Of a stretch of 64,000 bases of DNA, positions 36,180-48,057 are shown piece after piece. Made by a program: the position numbers and the translations under genes. This stretch comes from Callipepla californica brunnescens (Eukaryota; Chordata; Aves; Galliformes; Odontophoridae): the NCBI GenBank assembly GCA_023055505.1, contig JALIRH010000002.1:1240001-1304000 (forward strand), written 5' to 3'. Each line of letters starts with the position of its first letter. Positions within the stretch are counted from its first letter, which is position 1. The notes below the pieces were generated by a model. It did not search any database and was not told the origin of the DNA. It was given only the letters and a program-made list of their open reading frames with translations.

Positions 36180-36450
36180 TCTCACTGAAGTAATGAGCAC
36201 AAACTGGAACACAAGAGGCTTAATCTGAACATCAAGAATTACTTCTGTATCGTATGGGTGATGGAGCACTGGCACAGGTTGTCTAGAGAGTCTAGAGAGA
36301 ATGTGGAGTTTCCTCTTCAGAGATATTCAATAGATATCAGGACCTGAGCTTGGGCACCCTGCTATAGGTGGTATTTTTTGATCAAGGATGGGACCCGATG
36401 CCCTCCAGAGGACCTTCCCAACCTTAACCAGTTTTTTATAATTCTCTGAT
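36180..36450 (+). mobile_element. CR1 LINE 3' end, second subfamily
   Basis: AACTGGAACACAAGAGGCTT, GGTGATGGAGCACTGGCACA, and an end resembling ACCTTCCCAACCTTAACCAG followed by ATAATTCTCTGAT. It sits 48 bp after the preceding CR1. Confidence 0.8.
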
Positions 36451-37854
36451 AATTTCAGTGGTGAACAGGATCTCTGATAAATCACCTATCACTATCTATC
36501 TTCAGGTGTTGCACTTTTACTCAGCAATGCTGTCTCTTTGAGGACCACCAAATAAGAGGCCAGTTGAATCCTTGTTTTTAACAACTACTTATTCAAATGC
36601 TACAGTCCCGGTAAAAAGGCAGCTGAAAGCTCTCTTCACACCTTCTTTCAGCAGCTAGCCATTTAAAGGAGGGACGGAAAACAGAAATCCCTAAGTACTA
36701 GGAGCTGAAGCCAAGTATTGCCTCACCAAAGGCCATTGCTTTCAATTCACCATTTCCCACAGGATTATTTCAGCTACTCCTTAACAAGACCCAGGTTCTC
36801 ATTGTGAAATGACTCAGCCCAAGAGGCTATTTCCAATGACTTTATTTACATTTTTTATATCCCTTTGGAGATTTATTCTCTTTACACAGTGCCCCCACAT
36901 CTTTCTTTTAACTTCTATCCCAGTTCTCAGTGTGCTATATCATGGTGAGAGGCAGTATACTTCAGGATGAATGCTTTGAGTAGGGGGGGAGAAAACAAAG
37001 TAACGGAGAAGTCATTAGCTATAACTGGATTTGATGAAGTCTGCACGGTGCTTATCAGTGAAGAATCTTGTATTTTAATGTAAAATTTCCTCCCAGATGG
37101 CTTAATAGTAAAAAATGATTTATCATCCCTTATTTGTTCCTGATGAAGTAACGTTTTGCTGGACTATGTTTTCATGATAGCATAAGACTACTGTATTCCT
37201 ATCACACAGCCACTTCGCCTTGCCTTATTTACTGTGCATCTCACAACTCCTTTTTTCATTTCCACATGTACAGACAGCAGTGTTCATTTTAGCTTAGAGA
37301 CAGCTGTTGCAAGAGGTAAGAATGTGTGGATAATGAAGTGTAGAGAGTTATCTATGAGTAAATCTCCGAAATAACTAAAAACAAATATGGTTTTCACGAT
37401 ATGTGAAACAAATTAATAAGATATTCCTATATTTTCCTATCCTTTCCAGTAGGAGCTAATGTTGTTCAATGTTCTTAAGAGAGAAAAGAATTCCTGTTAT
37501 TTGTCTGAGAAGTGGACAACTCAACAGAGAGCTGGGAAAAGCAGTTTGAAGTCTTTGCATGACACAAAGGAGGGATTTAATCCAAGGCAGTCTTCCCTAT
37601 GTAATTCTGAAGTACCAGGTCTCTTTTTTTCGTCTCTTAATTGCCATTAATTTTGATACCTACAAGGTGCAGTTGGACATGCAAAGAGGCATTGTCTCCT
37701 ACATCTTATTGTAGAAAATTCTTTAATCCTGATGACCCATTGCTGTGATATCAGGACTCGTACTAACAAAGCTGAATTTAACATTTACTGTAAGTTCACT
37801 AAGCACATGTCCGGCTCTCAGTCATGGTTGAGACAGTTTAACACACTCCTTATG
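36451..37854. other. Intergenic, no gene seen
   Basis: No repeats recognised. The sequence at 36,780-37,220 is high-complexity and could be conserved. Confidence 0.45.
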
Positions 37855-38258
37855 ATAGAATCATAGAACGGTTTGCATTGGAAAGAACCCCAAGGATCAT
37901 CAAGCTCCAACCACCCTACCACAGGCAGGGCCACAAACCTCCAGATCTGGTGCTAGACCATGTTGCCCAGGGTCCCATCCAACCTGGTCTTGACCACCTC
38001 CAAGGACAAAGCATTCACAGCCTCTCTGGACATCCTACTTCAGCACCTCACCGCTCTCTCTGTGAAGAACTTTTCCCTGACATCCAATCTAAACCTTCTC
38101 TTCCTGAGCTTAAAACCGTTCCCCCTTGTCTAATCAATGCGTACTTGAGTAAAAAGTTGATTCCCCTCCTTTTTATAATTCTCTTTTACACACTGGAATG
38201 CTGCAGTGAGGTCTCTTCACAGCCTTCCCTTCTCCAGGCTGAACAGGCCTAACTCCCT
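37855..38258 (-). mobile_element. CR1 LINE 3' part, split by an insertion
   Basis: The tail GATAGAATCATAGAACGG is followed by the classic minus-strand CR1 block to AGGCCTAACTCCCT at 38,258. The same element resumes at 38,898 with CCCTCAGCCAGTCTTTGC, so a foreign segment interrupts it. Confidence 0.9.
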
Positions 38259-38897
38259 GTGAAAGAAATAAACTTTTTGTCTCAAAGCTTGCTTCATAAA
38301 GCCTGTCTCCCTTTTTGGGAGTTTGGAAATGATAGTGTTGTATCCTGTGAAGGTAAGATACAATTTGGCATTTCCCTACCCCTCTCTGATCTGCTGGCAG
38401 GGCCTGGAAACTGGGAACAAGAAGAGTTCCTGTGGAGATCCAAAAGAACCAGAAGCTGCCTCTCCAAAAAGAGAGGAGTCAGCCACCTTGGACTTATAAA
38501 ATATAGGTTATACCTTTGTTAAGAATTTACACTCAAGCATATGCACACTCTTCACACGCAGAGATAGAGAGAGAGGAAAGAAAAAGAGGAAAAGAGAAGT
38601 CATCATCATCAACCAAACAAAACAGTTACCAATGACACATCACTACAGGAAATCAACACCTGAGTCCATGGTGGTGATGCTCTCTTGCTTTTTACCAAGA
38701 CTCCTTGCTTTTTAATTCTTATCTCTTTCCTATTGTCTTTCTTCCCTTCCCTGTATCCCTAAGAAACAAGGATTTGTGATAAACCGGTTGGGCTAACACT
38801 TGACCTGTTGTGTCTTAATCTCACCATCGGGTACACATATACATATTTAAAATAAAAAAGAACCTCTTCTCCCTCCTATGAATTAGAGTGAGACATG
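38259..38897. mobile_element. 639-bp insertion in CR1, unclassified, possible solo LTR
   Basis: Non-CR1 sequence lies exactly between two halves of one CR1 copy, with CCCT on both sides (38,255-38,258 and 38,898-38,901) consistent with a 4-bp target duplication. Possible LTR features on the plus strand are a TATA-like TATAAAATATA (about 38,496), an AATAAA near 38,852 about 45 bp before the right end, and no coding capacity. The ends are not clean TG...CA, so the class is uncertain. Confidence 0.5.
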
Positions 38898-38985
38898 CCC
38901 TCAGCCAGTCTTTGCAAGGGATAAGCTCCAGACCTCTGATCATCTTCATAGCCCTTGTCTAGACACTCTCCAACAGCTCCGCATT
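38898..38985 (-). mobile_element. CR1 LINE, second half of the split copy
   Basis: CTCCAGACCTCTGATCATCT and GACACTCTCCAACAGCTCCG are the CR1 segments that normally follow directly after AACTCCCT. This identifies the continuation of the copy at 37,855-38,258. Confidence 0.8.
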
Positions 38986-40289
38986 TTTCTGTATTTGTTG
39001 TTAACAAATTCATGGAAAAATATTCACTGAAGTATCTCACTCATCCATTAGTGGAACAGGAGTTAATAATATTATTCCCTTTTTTTCCCTGTGTTGATCT
39101 CTGAACTGATGATTTCTTCTAACATCCTCATTTTCAGATATATATTGTATACTTGGGTATGGTATGTAAAGACAAGACATTTTTAATGATAATTTAGAAA
39201 TCTGCAGGATGTTTAAGATGAAGACAGTAAGACACTTTGTTAATCTATACTTTTAGTTAGTTTCTTTCGCTCATCTTTCACTGAAGGAAATTAATATATT
39301 CAGGGAATTGTTGTCAATTACACAGTGCGCGTTAGGACAGCAAGAGACAAGGTGGTTTTGTTCATATTGCTATTTGGTTTTGTTTGGGTGCTTGGGTGGT
39401 TTGTTTGAATTTGGTTTAATGTGTTTTATCCAGTACCCAAGAAAGGGGAAAAGAAACAGCTGGAGGCTAATTTACAGAAAAAAAAAAATTACCATGACAT
39501 CCCAAACCATTTCAGAAGGGTTTTCCAGAGGCAAGAGAAGAGTCCATTGGGAAAATCCTAGGCCCTTGACATCTATGGTGATTGTAGCAATGATTTTTTG
39601 TAACTAAGTATGTACAAACTAATTCAGGTTGTGACCAAAACACCATCCTTCCCACTTCAATTAGTCTCCTGTCTTCGCACAAAACCTGTGCTCGTCTGTA
39701 CGTCTTTGCTCCCTGTCAAGATCAGGACAGGACTGCAGCAGAGGCTACAGAAGTTGATGTTTGATGTTTTGGATTTCCAGTTAATAACCACTCATATCTG
39801 AGCAATTCTCTTTTCTCACAGAGTGAGGAACATACCTGTGCATGAAACATCTGTGCTATAAATAATAGACTGATAAATTCACTTTTCCCCTTAACTACTT
39901 CATGAATGATGTTTAAGCCTGTTTGACATCTTATCCTAAGAAATTATTTATTTGCTCCAGGAATTAATTGTGTTTGAAGATGCCTGAAGGCAGGAAGAGA
40001 ATTTCTCCCACATTGAGTTACATTTTTTGTTGCTCGTAATGAAACAAAAATAATCATCAAATCCAAAGGTAAAGCACCAAGCCAGTCAGCTTTGAACAGT
40101 GCAAATATTTAACTAAGCTTTTTCTTTTCTTTTTGTAAGATTAAGAAAATTTAGAAATGAGAGTCTATTTGAAACCCTGAATAACTCTCCTTTTCATACA
40201 GAGAAAATTAGAAAATTATTACCTGTCTTTCCTGTTTCTCCTTGTTCTTACTTTCCATTGAAACTTTCAACATCTTTGGGCCCTTTCTG
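38986..40289. other. Intergenic, no gene seen
   Basis: The 99-codon plus frame at 39,308 is low-complexity (Phe/Gly/Leu from GTTTGG repeats). Confidence 0.5.
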
Positions 40290-40447
40290 GTTTATTGGTG
40301 GTAGAGTCATCACCTCTGAAAGTGTTCAAGAAATGTGGAAACGTGACACTGAAGGACATGGTTTAGTGGGCTTGGGATGATGATTTAATGATTGGGCTTA
40401 GTGTTCCTAGTGGTCTTTTCCAACCTTAATGGTTCTGTGATTCTATT
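40290..40447 (+). mobile_element. CR1 LINE 3' end
   Basis: GTGTTCAAGAAATGTGGAAA, GGACATGGTTTAGTGGGCTT, then TGGTTCTGTGATTCTATTAA. Confidence 0.88.
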
Positions 40448-41999
40448 AACTCTAGGAAACTGTCAGTTGTTGAAGAAGCAAACTTACAAAAGAAAATGTA
40501 ACAAGAGCATTCACGTGCTTGATAACATAATATCTCAGAATCATGCAAGAGACCATTATCACCTTCTAATATAATCAGAGGTTAACCAGTCCAATGCATA
40601 AGCGTTGGTAACTATAGCCTAAAAACTATCCAGCTTGTCATGAGTTAGAAATACACCTCTCACAATCAGTGCTGTCAGCTGCAGAATACTACTGCTGTTC
40701 TGACATCTCAACCTCTCATGAAGGCTCTGATAAGACATCGCAATAACAGTACTTTGAAAATATTAAGCGGCACATTAAACTCTACTTTGATTCCTTGGTT
40801 CCCAGCAATAACAAGCATTCACCAACAAATACTGGTTATAAAGATGCAGCACAACATGCGCCAGGAAATTATAGACAGAAAAATCAATCATCTCAGATGA
40901 CATGAAAGCAAAGCTAACCCAGGACTTTTATTTTTATGTTTGAACTGTCCTGGCAGAAGATAAAGATCCTTTCAGCTGCTAAAATAAAAAATGCAACCTT
41001 TTAAGAAAATATATCTGAACCCACAGAAGAAATGCCAGCATTCTATTTTTGGATGAGGGAATCCAGTATTGCCTCTTCATATGAAAACTGAAGTAAGATG
41101 TAGTCATTGTGTGTTTAAAAGTACATGCAGTAATTCACTATTTTGTGACAGATAAGTTCAGATTACCCTATTGGTAATGTCTGTAAGGCTCATACTTAAT
41201 GCAAGTTGCACACCAGTATATTTTCAAGCTTTCCTGGACTGCTGAATGGCTCTGAAACCTCAATGTAAAGTTAGAATTTGCTGTTGCTTTTCAACATGCC
41301 ATACACAAGAGAGAGCAAGGAAGAGGTACTCAGAGGGTAGTTAGCTAGTGGAATGGGCTAGAGGGGAAAAAGAGTGAAGAACCTCATTCTGCTGAAGTCT
41401 TACTGACATTTCTTTCAGTGGATTGCTACCTGCCATCTCAGCGTCTCTTCTTCTATTCTTGAAGTGTCTTATCTTCTCAGCTACATATTTATATGCTCTG
41501 TTAATGAGCGTGATATATAATACATTTCACACAGAGCAATGCAAGCCTGATTTACAAAGGATGCAGTGGAAACCTGCCTTTGCAATGAGATGCAAATCCC
41601 AATGTAACAGGATTTTCTGGAAAAGTTATATAGTTGTAAATAATGAAAAGAGAATAAGAATAGACAAGTCAAGCCCATACCTGAGATGCATCTTAATTAC
41701 TTCTCTTAGTAGGAGTATGTAATAGCATACATTCCTTCTAGTTAGTTCAGGTGGGCAGATATTTTAATGTTTTTGGCTCTATATATATGAGATAGACTGG
41801 CAATGGATTTGTTTTTGTTGTAGTTGTTGGTTTTTTTTGGTATTCAAAATGCCCCTTCTTAATTAGAATCACAAAACCACTATGATCATTGTAGGGCAAA
41901 TAACCCCCAAGAATAGTACTCAAAGAAAAAAATGCAAAAGGTGGTATATTTTTGGTAGGCTTAAGTAGATAGAATACAAACAAATAATAAAAAGAGAGT
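40448..41999. other. Intergenic, no gene seen
   Basis: Nothing recognised except a GTTGTTG/TTTTTT stretch near 41,815. Confidence 0.5.
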
Positions 42000-42231
42000 A
42001 GCTCACCTTGATGATGGTTGAGGCTTGCTGATAGCTCCACTCAGGAAGGATCTCCAACCAGAGATCCTTCCCTGGTGGTGGTCAGCCCTTAAATGGGGTC
42101 TAGGAGAGGTGGAGCCAGACTCCACCCCTTCCAATCACTCAGGTACATTACCTTCACCTGTGCCCCTGTGGCTGACTCAGTGCTCGCTTCAGGTGATCAA
42201 TCAGTGGTTCAGGCCATGATTCAACAGTTCC
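42000..42231 (-). mobile_element. Unclassified LTR-like or promoter-like unit with hairpin
   Basis: A GC-richer block (about half GC) directly next to a minus-strand CR1. It has an 11-bp perfect stem, GGAAGGATCTC (42,044-42,054) and GAGATCCTTCC (42,061-42,071), with a CAACCA loop. There is also an AP-1-like TGACTCA (about 42,174) and, on the minus strand, a TATA-like ATTTAAGG. It has no coding capacity. It looks like a repeat with regulatory content, perhaps a short LTR; the boundaries are approximate and no target duplication was found. Confidence 0.45.
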
Positions 42232-42445
42232 CATACAATCATCTAGTCCAACCAACAACTCATCGTCACCGTGCCCACTAAATGATGTCCCCAAGTGCCA
42301 CATCTTCACATTTGAACACTTCCAAGGATAGTGACTCTACCACCTTCCTGGGCAGCCTGTTCCAATACCTCACCGCCCTTTCTGAGAATAAATTTTTCCT
42401 AATACCCAAACTGAATCTCCACTAGCACAGTTTAAAGCCATAGAA
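42232..42445 (-). mobile_element. CR1 LINE 3' end
   Basis: CAATCATCTAGTCCAACCAA, GCCCACTAAATGATGTCCCC and GGGCAGCCTGTTCCAATACC. The terminal tail repeat has been lost at the boundary with the block to its left, so that block probably replaced or inserted at the tail. Confidence 0.9.
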
Positions 42446-44289
42446 AAGTTCAGTCTTACCTCCCTGGAATCTGTTTAGATACATCTGAAACCTCTTTCAG
42501 ATCTTCTGATCAGATTGTACTGTGAAGCCTATTGAAAAGTAGGTATCCCTGAGGTGATCGAAGAAGTTGTATTCAGATAAATTCAGGCCTAGTGTAGATT
42601 TATAGATCCTGATAAGGAGAAAGTCCTCCTTCATTCTGTTTCCCTATTACACTTATGCATTTGTTATTAATATTTTTAATTTAGATTTCTGTTTCTAAAG
42701 CCTATTGGATTCACTATTTCAAATACAGGATAATATTCACTACTAAGAATCCTAGAGGATCTGTCTGATTCTAGATTCTTAGTTGTATCTGTCTGAGAGC
42801 TCTAAATGAAATTTTAGCAATTTGAGTTGTAGAGCTTCTTTTTCCCATTTGATTTCAATACATTTTGTCTACCAGTGTAGACAGTGTTCTTCTTTTCAGT
42901 AAGAAAATGAGATATTGACTTCAGACACCAAGAGATATTTTCAGCTCTCAGTTTATTGATAACAACACTTTTTAAACCACAAATCAATAATTCAATTTCA
43001 TTTACTTACAACAGCACAAAAACTTGATGAAAGTCTGCTGGGGTGACTCTGAGGGGAAAGGGCAAGAGGGCTCTCATCCTCTTTTTATCTTTCTGCACCA
43101 CTCATCTTGGTGTCATTTTCTTCAATTTCAAGCTTTCTGTTGTGTTAAGGTTTACTTAAAAAAAAAAAAAGAAAGAAAAAGATAGCTATTGAAAGCTGAA
43201 ATGCTCAGGCTTGCTATGATTAAGTCAACTTCTTTATGACAAACTACTGTCTAGATAGATACCTGCTCAAAAAATAGGACTTCATTTTTCTGAGGGTTGT
43301 CTGCAGAGGCATAAAAATCATCTACTTCATCAATGTAAGCCTAAGCTCTTCAAGTAAGACTCGTATCTGCTGCAGAATGGTATGACATTTCTTTTGAGTC
43401 CTTGCAATGCAAGTCCCCTAAATATAGAGCATAAATAGCTGTATCTTGACAATGCTGTTTACTAATATTCAGTGTCTCCCACTGCTAGTTTTTCCTGGAA
43501 GCAAAAAAACAGCCACAGTCACAGTTCAGTGTCAGAATCAAAAAGGGAAGTGGGTGTGGTTCACCTGGTCTGGTACAAAATCAGAAGTTTTGTTGGTTTG
43601 TTTTGGATTTTATTTTTACGTTTCCATCACTTCCTACTGAGTGTTTTGTTTCAGTTTAAGTTTGTTCAAAGTCTTTCAGGAAAGTTTTTTTCAGCTACAG
43701 AGCAACCAAAGTAATAAGGTCCTTATGCATGAGGAATCAAGTAATTCTCCAGCAGGTATTATGATGATATTGCCAAAATTTTTCAATTTCAAATTTAAAC
43801 TGCACAGTGCAAAATTTCATTATTTATTTTTTTGAAAAGAATGACTTAATTAAGCTCCATTTAAATAATCATTTTAGTTCCTTCGGATGTCTATTTTCTC
43901 TTGAAATTTTTGGGAAGGATTTTAATAGACAAAGCAATTTGTATATAATCTCTGCTTAGACATATCCAGGATGTGTTTATCTGAAAGGATGTGCTCAAAG
44001 CTCTGCTTTAAAGATCTCATGCAGTCATTGTGTATAACTAACTGGAAAATCCTAAAGAAAAATATTCGAGACTCCCCCACGAACTTTGGAAACATTATTA
44101 TTGCAGACACATAAAACCTGTTCATTGTAGCATCTTTTGAATCTATATATACAATATTGTCCTGGCAGATCTTTTTGCGTGTGTCTGAGCTGTGATGAGT
44201 AGTTCTCCTTTTATAATCTTAAGTCAGAAAACTATGAGAATGGATAAATGCTGCTACATGGTTTGACTCTTGTCCATTGTCACTCTTGT
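42446..44289. other. Intergenic, no gene seen
   Basis: An A-rich stretch at about 43,158-43,180. No gene. Confidence 0.5.
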
Positions 44290-44455
44290 TGCCCATAAAG
44301 ATGGTGGTGCCCCATCCCTGGATACCAAGGTCAGACTGAATAGAACTCTGAGCAACCTGATCTAGCTGTAGGTATCCCTGCTCATTGCAGGGGAGTTGGA
44401 CTAGATGGCCTTTAAGAGTCTCATTCAACCCAAAAGATTCTATGATTCTATGATT
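44290..44455 (+). mobile_element. CR1 LINE 3' end
   Basis: CCTGATCTAGCTGTAGGTAT, GCAGGGGAGTTGGACTAGAT and a tail GATTCTATGATTCTATGATT. Confidence 0.93.
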
Positions 44456-46919
44456 TCTGAATATACCATTTTCAAGTACCTAATATCTTAAAATGTAGAA
44501 CATAAAACCAGTCTATGTAAGCTGCAATGAGGTTTGTTTCTCTCCATCCTCTGCTTTAAATAATCCATCCTGGTAACACTGAACTACATCTGAAGCATTG
44601 ACTGGAATCAGTAATACATTGGATTATTTTGTAAATTTCTATTAATAGGAGCTCAAATATTGATGGCTTGAAGGAAAAGTCTTTGATAGTTTCTAATCAG
44701 ACTGCTTTTATCTAGATCAGTTGGACATTCCAAGGCCAAAACTATTTTATTTTTTTTTGTAGCACCCTCCCTCTTCTTCAACAATTTGTGTTCATCTAAA
44801 CCTGTGCAATCAGTAACCAGTTATGAAAAGAACAAATCAAATTGATTGTGGGGCAACTAAAAAGCAGGTTGGGATCAACTTCTGTCTTTAAGTTGCCTCC
44901 TTGCAGCCTGATCTCTTTTATAGCTCACAGAGAGGAGATGTGCTTGGCATGTGATTCATCTGGCATATTTAAAGTAAATGTCTGCATTAGAATGAGACAA
45001 AGCACACTCCAGACTCTGTTTATGAGTCTGAATGGCTCTCTGTGGACTACAACAAGAGTTTGCAGTAGACAGGTTAAGAGCCAGTTTCGGCAGTGGGCCC
45101 CATAACAAGTGATCTGTCCAAAATCTTAGGGCTGACATTTCTGAAGCAATTCAAAGGGAAAGTCGTCCAAAAGTTCTATTCCCAGGACACTTCTGATGGC
45201 CTAGAATCCCAACCCCTTGCCTTGGCTACAGTCTTTAAATCCAAACAAGAGGCTTTCCGTTACATTGGAAAATGCCAACTTACTGCATTTGTATTTACAA
45301 CTCACTTGCCTTCAAATGCTCAGAGGAAACGTTTCTGCCAGTATTTCTTTCCCATCAATATTTATTACTCAGTTGATTGGGGCTGAGGTGGTTTATTTTT
45401 GAGCAAGTAATTATTCCAGGGACATTGTACATGAAAAATTAATGAAAGGAGAAACAGATTCATTTGTTTAATCTTCACATAGAAGTGTAAAAAACTTTCA
45501 CCTGCTGTGATAAGGAAAAGCTTTCTGTTTAAAGCTCATACTGATGTTGTGGGAACGATGCCTTATTCAAGATTAGTTGTAACTCAGCATTGTATGTGCA
45601 GTTTTGTTACTTGCTTCTCTGTAACGCCTTCCATTCAGTCTTCTATAATGGATCCACTAATGCCCATCTCACCTACTGTTCTCTTCCCTAGGTATGTTCT
45701 GAGTACAACAAAGGAAGAACATGGGGAGATGGCATAGAGCTTCCTTCTCCTCCATATAATAGAGACCAGATGCCCTGCTCATTTCTCTGACTCCTGGTAC
45801 CAGACTGAACTCCACTTTTTTGATAAGAAGTTATTTAATAAGATTTTTTTTTAATTGGTTTTCACTAAGTTTCGCATGGACCAAATTAAACCCATAATGT
45901 GTTCAGATAAATGTACTGATATCCCAAGGCTGACATATCACACTGTGAGATGCTCCTTATTAAACCAATTTTTCTTTTTAAATCACCTTCCTCAGAAGGG
46001 AGCTAGGAGAGAAGGAAGATGCTCTCATGGCCCATGCCCCAGACTGGGGTGATACTCCCTGCTCTAAGCTACTGACAGCAGTAGCTAAATAGGAATGTGC
46101 ATAAGTGCAAGAGGAGCTGCTTGTTTCTTCATCTGAGTTCATCCTTGATCAATGTGTATAAAAATAAAACTATTGGAGCAAGAATCATCTTCTAAAGCAG
46201 TGTGTAGAGCACAACAGCCAAATTCCATTTGTAAAACCCGAGCATAGCTGAGGGCTTAAATGCATACCCGTATTTTTCAAGGGACATTTTAATTACATCA
46301 TTTTGTTTGAGCATATTTTAGCCAGAACAGTGAAGTGAGCAAGCCCTGGGACATTTGCATTGTCTGTACCCTAAAGTGAGCCAGAAGACTACTTGCTCTT
46401 GCAGCTTTTCAGAGCTACTGAAGCAAACAATTTCATTGTGTTATTTCTGTTAGACTGGTTCCTGAAAAATGTTCTGAATCTTTTGCTCATAAGTAAGAAT
46501 CAAAGAATCTTTTGCTCAGAAAAGTACAACTTGGATTTTATGTCCATCCAGGAAACTGGACTAGAATAGGAGGTGTGAACAATTTGACAAAGCAAGTAAA
46601 AGCATCTCTGCCAATAATCTTGTCAACCTGAAAGGAAGACTTGAAATACTTCAGTGAATTGTGGTAATAGCTGGCTATTGATTGAAGGAATTGGAAATCA
46701 GGCTATTAAATACATGGGTGATGACAGAGAGACTGGTCCCTAAAGGTGTAAAAGCAGTTCGTAAAAGATAACACCTCATGGCAGTGCACAAAAATCTGCA
46801 AAACCAAGAAGAGCAGCCAGAGATCTGCTGCAAGATTCTGACACTCAGCATCCCTGCAGTATTGGGAACTGCAGGACTGAGTGCTGCAATGGTCAATATA
46901 GACTTCCCAGGAAAAACAA
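44456..46919. other. Intergenic, repeat-poor, no gene seen
   Basis: 2.5 kb almost free of recognised repeats. The block at 44,840-45,400 is high-complexity with open frames on both strands but no domain; it is more likely non-coding. Confidence 0.45.
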
Positions 46920-46975
46920 GCAAGTTAGAGATCTCCAGGGGTCCCCTCCAACCTGTGCATTTAGAACTTAGCTGT
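46920..46975 (+). mobile_element. Possible CR1 3' tail
   Basis: GATCTCCAGGGGTCCCCTCC followed by AACCTGTGCATT is like the end of some CR1 subfamilies, but it lacks the terminal repeat. Confidence 0.45.
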
Positions 46976-47129
46976 TCAACTTAGGACTAACTACTATTAG
47001 TCCACAGTCTGATTCAAGGCAAATGATCTGTAGAAGTTTGCACTGGACACATAAAAGCTGTGACTCAGGCAGCTGGGAGAGGGCATTGTGCACTGACAGA
47101 TTTTAATATAGTGTGGCTGGTACCAGTCA

Positions 47130-48057
47130 TGAACATGCCCTTCTACAGCTTTTTCGATGATATCAACAATGGGATAGAATGTAACCTCACAAAGTTTGCT
47201 GATGATATCAAGCTGAGTGGTGAATTCGACACAGCAGAAGGAAGGGACACCATTCAGAGGGACCTGGACAGGATCAAAAAGTGGGTCCATATGAACCTGA
47301 AGAAGTTCAGTGAAGCCAAGTGCAAAGTGCTACTCTTGGATGCGGGAAATCCCAGATAGTTACACAGGGAGGGAGAAGAACAAATTGAGAACAGTCCTGT
47401 GGAGAAAGAGTTAGCGGTCTTGATGGATGAAAGGCCAACAGTATCCTGGGCTCCATCAAAAAGAGGGATGGCAGTAGGGAGAAGGAAGGGATTGTCCCAC
47501 TGCGCTCTGTTCTTATAAGGTGCCATCTGGAGTACTGCATCCAAGCCTAGGGCCCTCAGCACACGTAGGATGTAGATTGTTAGAGCAGGTCCAGAGGAGG
47601 ACCACAATGATAATCAAAGGGCTGGAGTACCTTTCCTAGGAAGAAAGGTTGAGGAAGATGGGCTTGTGTAGCTTGGAGAAGAGAAGACTCTGGAGTGACC
47701 TCATTGTGGACTTCCATTACTTGAAGACAGCTTACAAGAATGAGGGGGACTGACTTTTTGCAAAGTCTAATAGTGATAGGACAAGGGGGAGTGGTTTTAA
47801 ACTCAAAGGGGAAATTTAAGCTAGATATTAGGAATAGATTCTTTACTCGGGGGATTGTGAGGCACTGGCACAGGCTGTATAGGGAGGCTGTGGATGCCTC
47901 AGCCGTGGAGGTGTTCAAGGCCAGATTGGATGGGTTCCTGGGCAGCCTGAGTGGTTGAGTGGCAACCCTTCCCACGGCAGGGAGTTTGGAACTAGGTGAT
48001 CTTTAAGGTTCCTTCCAAGATAAGCCATTCTATGTTTCTATATAATTCTACGATAAG
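47130..48057 (+). mobile_element. CR1 LINE with RT domain C and 3' end
   Basis: Plus strand. The ORF2 remnant is intact from the FFDDINNGIE segment (about 47,148) through KFADDIKLSG, the RT catalytic box (about 47,190-47,220), and RDLDRIKKWVHMNLKKF to a stop at 47,357. The C-terminal part continues in other frames, with the VPLRSVLI-like region near 47,490 and LEKRRLWSDLI-like near 47,680. The 3' UTR ends with AATTCTACGATAAG at about 48,055. It is 5'-truncated within the RT. Confidence 0.88.

Noticed and set aside
37878..38252. Plus-strand frame of 124 codons.
   Set aside because: Antisense shadow of a minus-strand CR1 3' region.
47580..47975. Minus-strand frame of 131 codons.
   Set aside because: Antisense shadow of the plus-strand CR1 copy.
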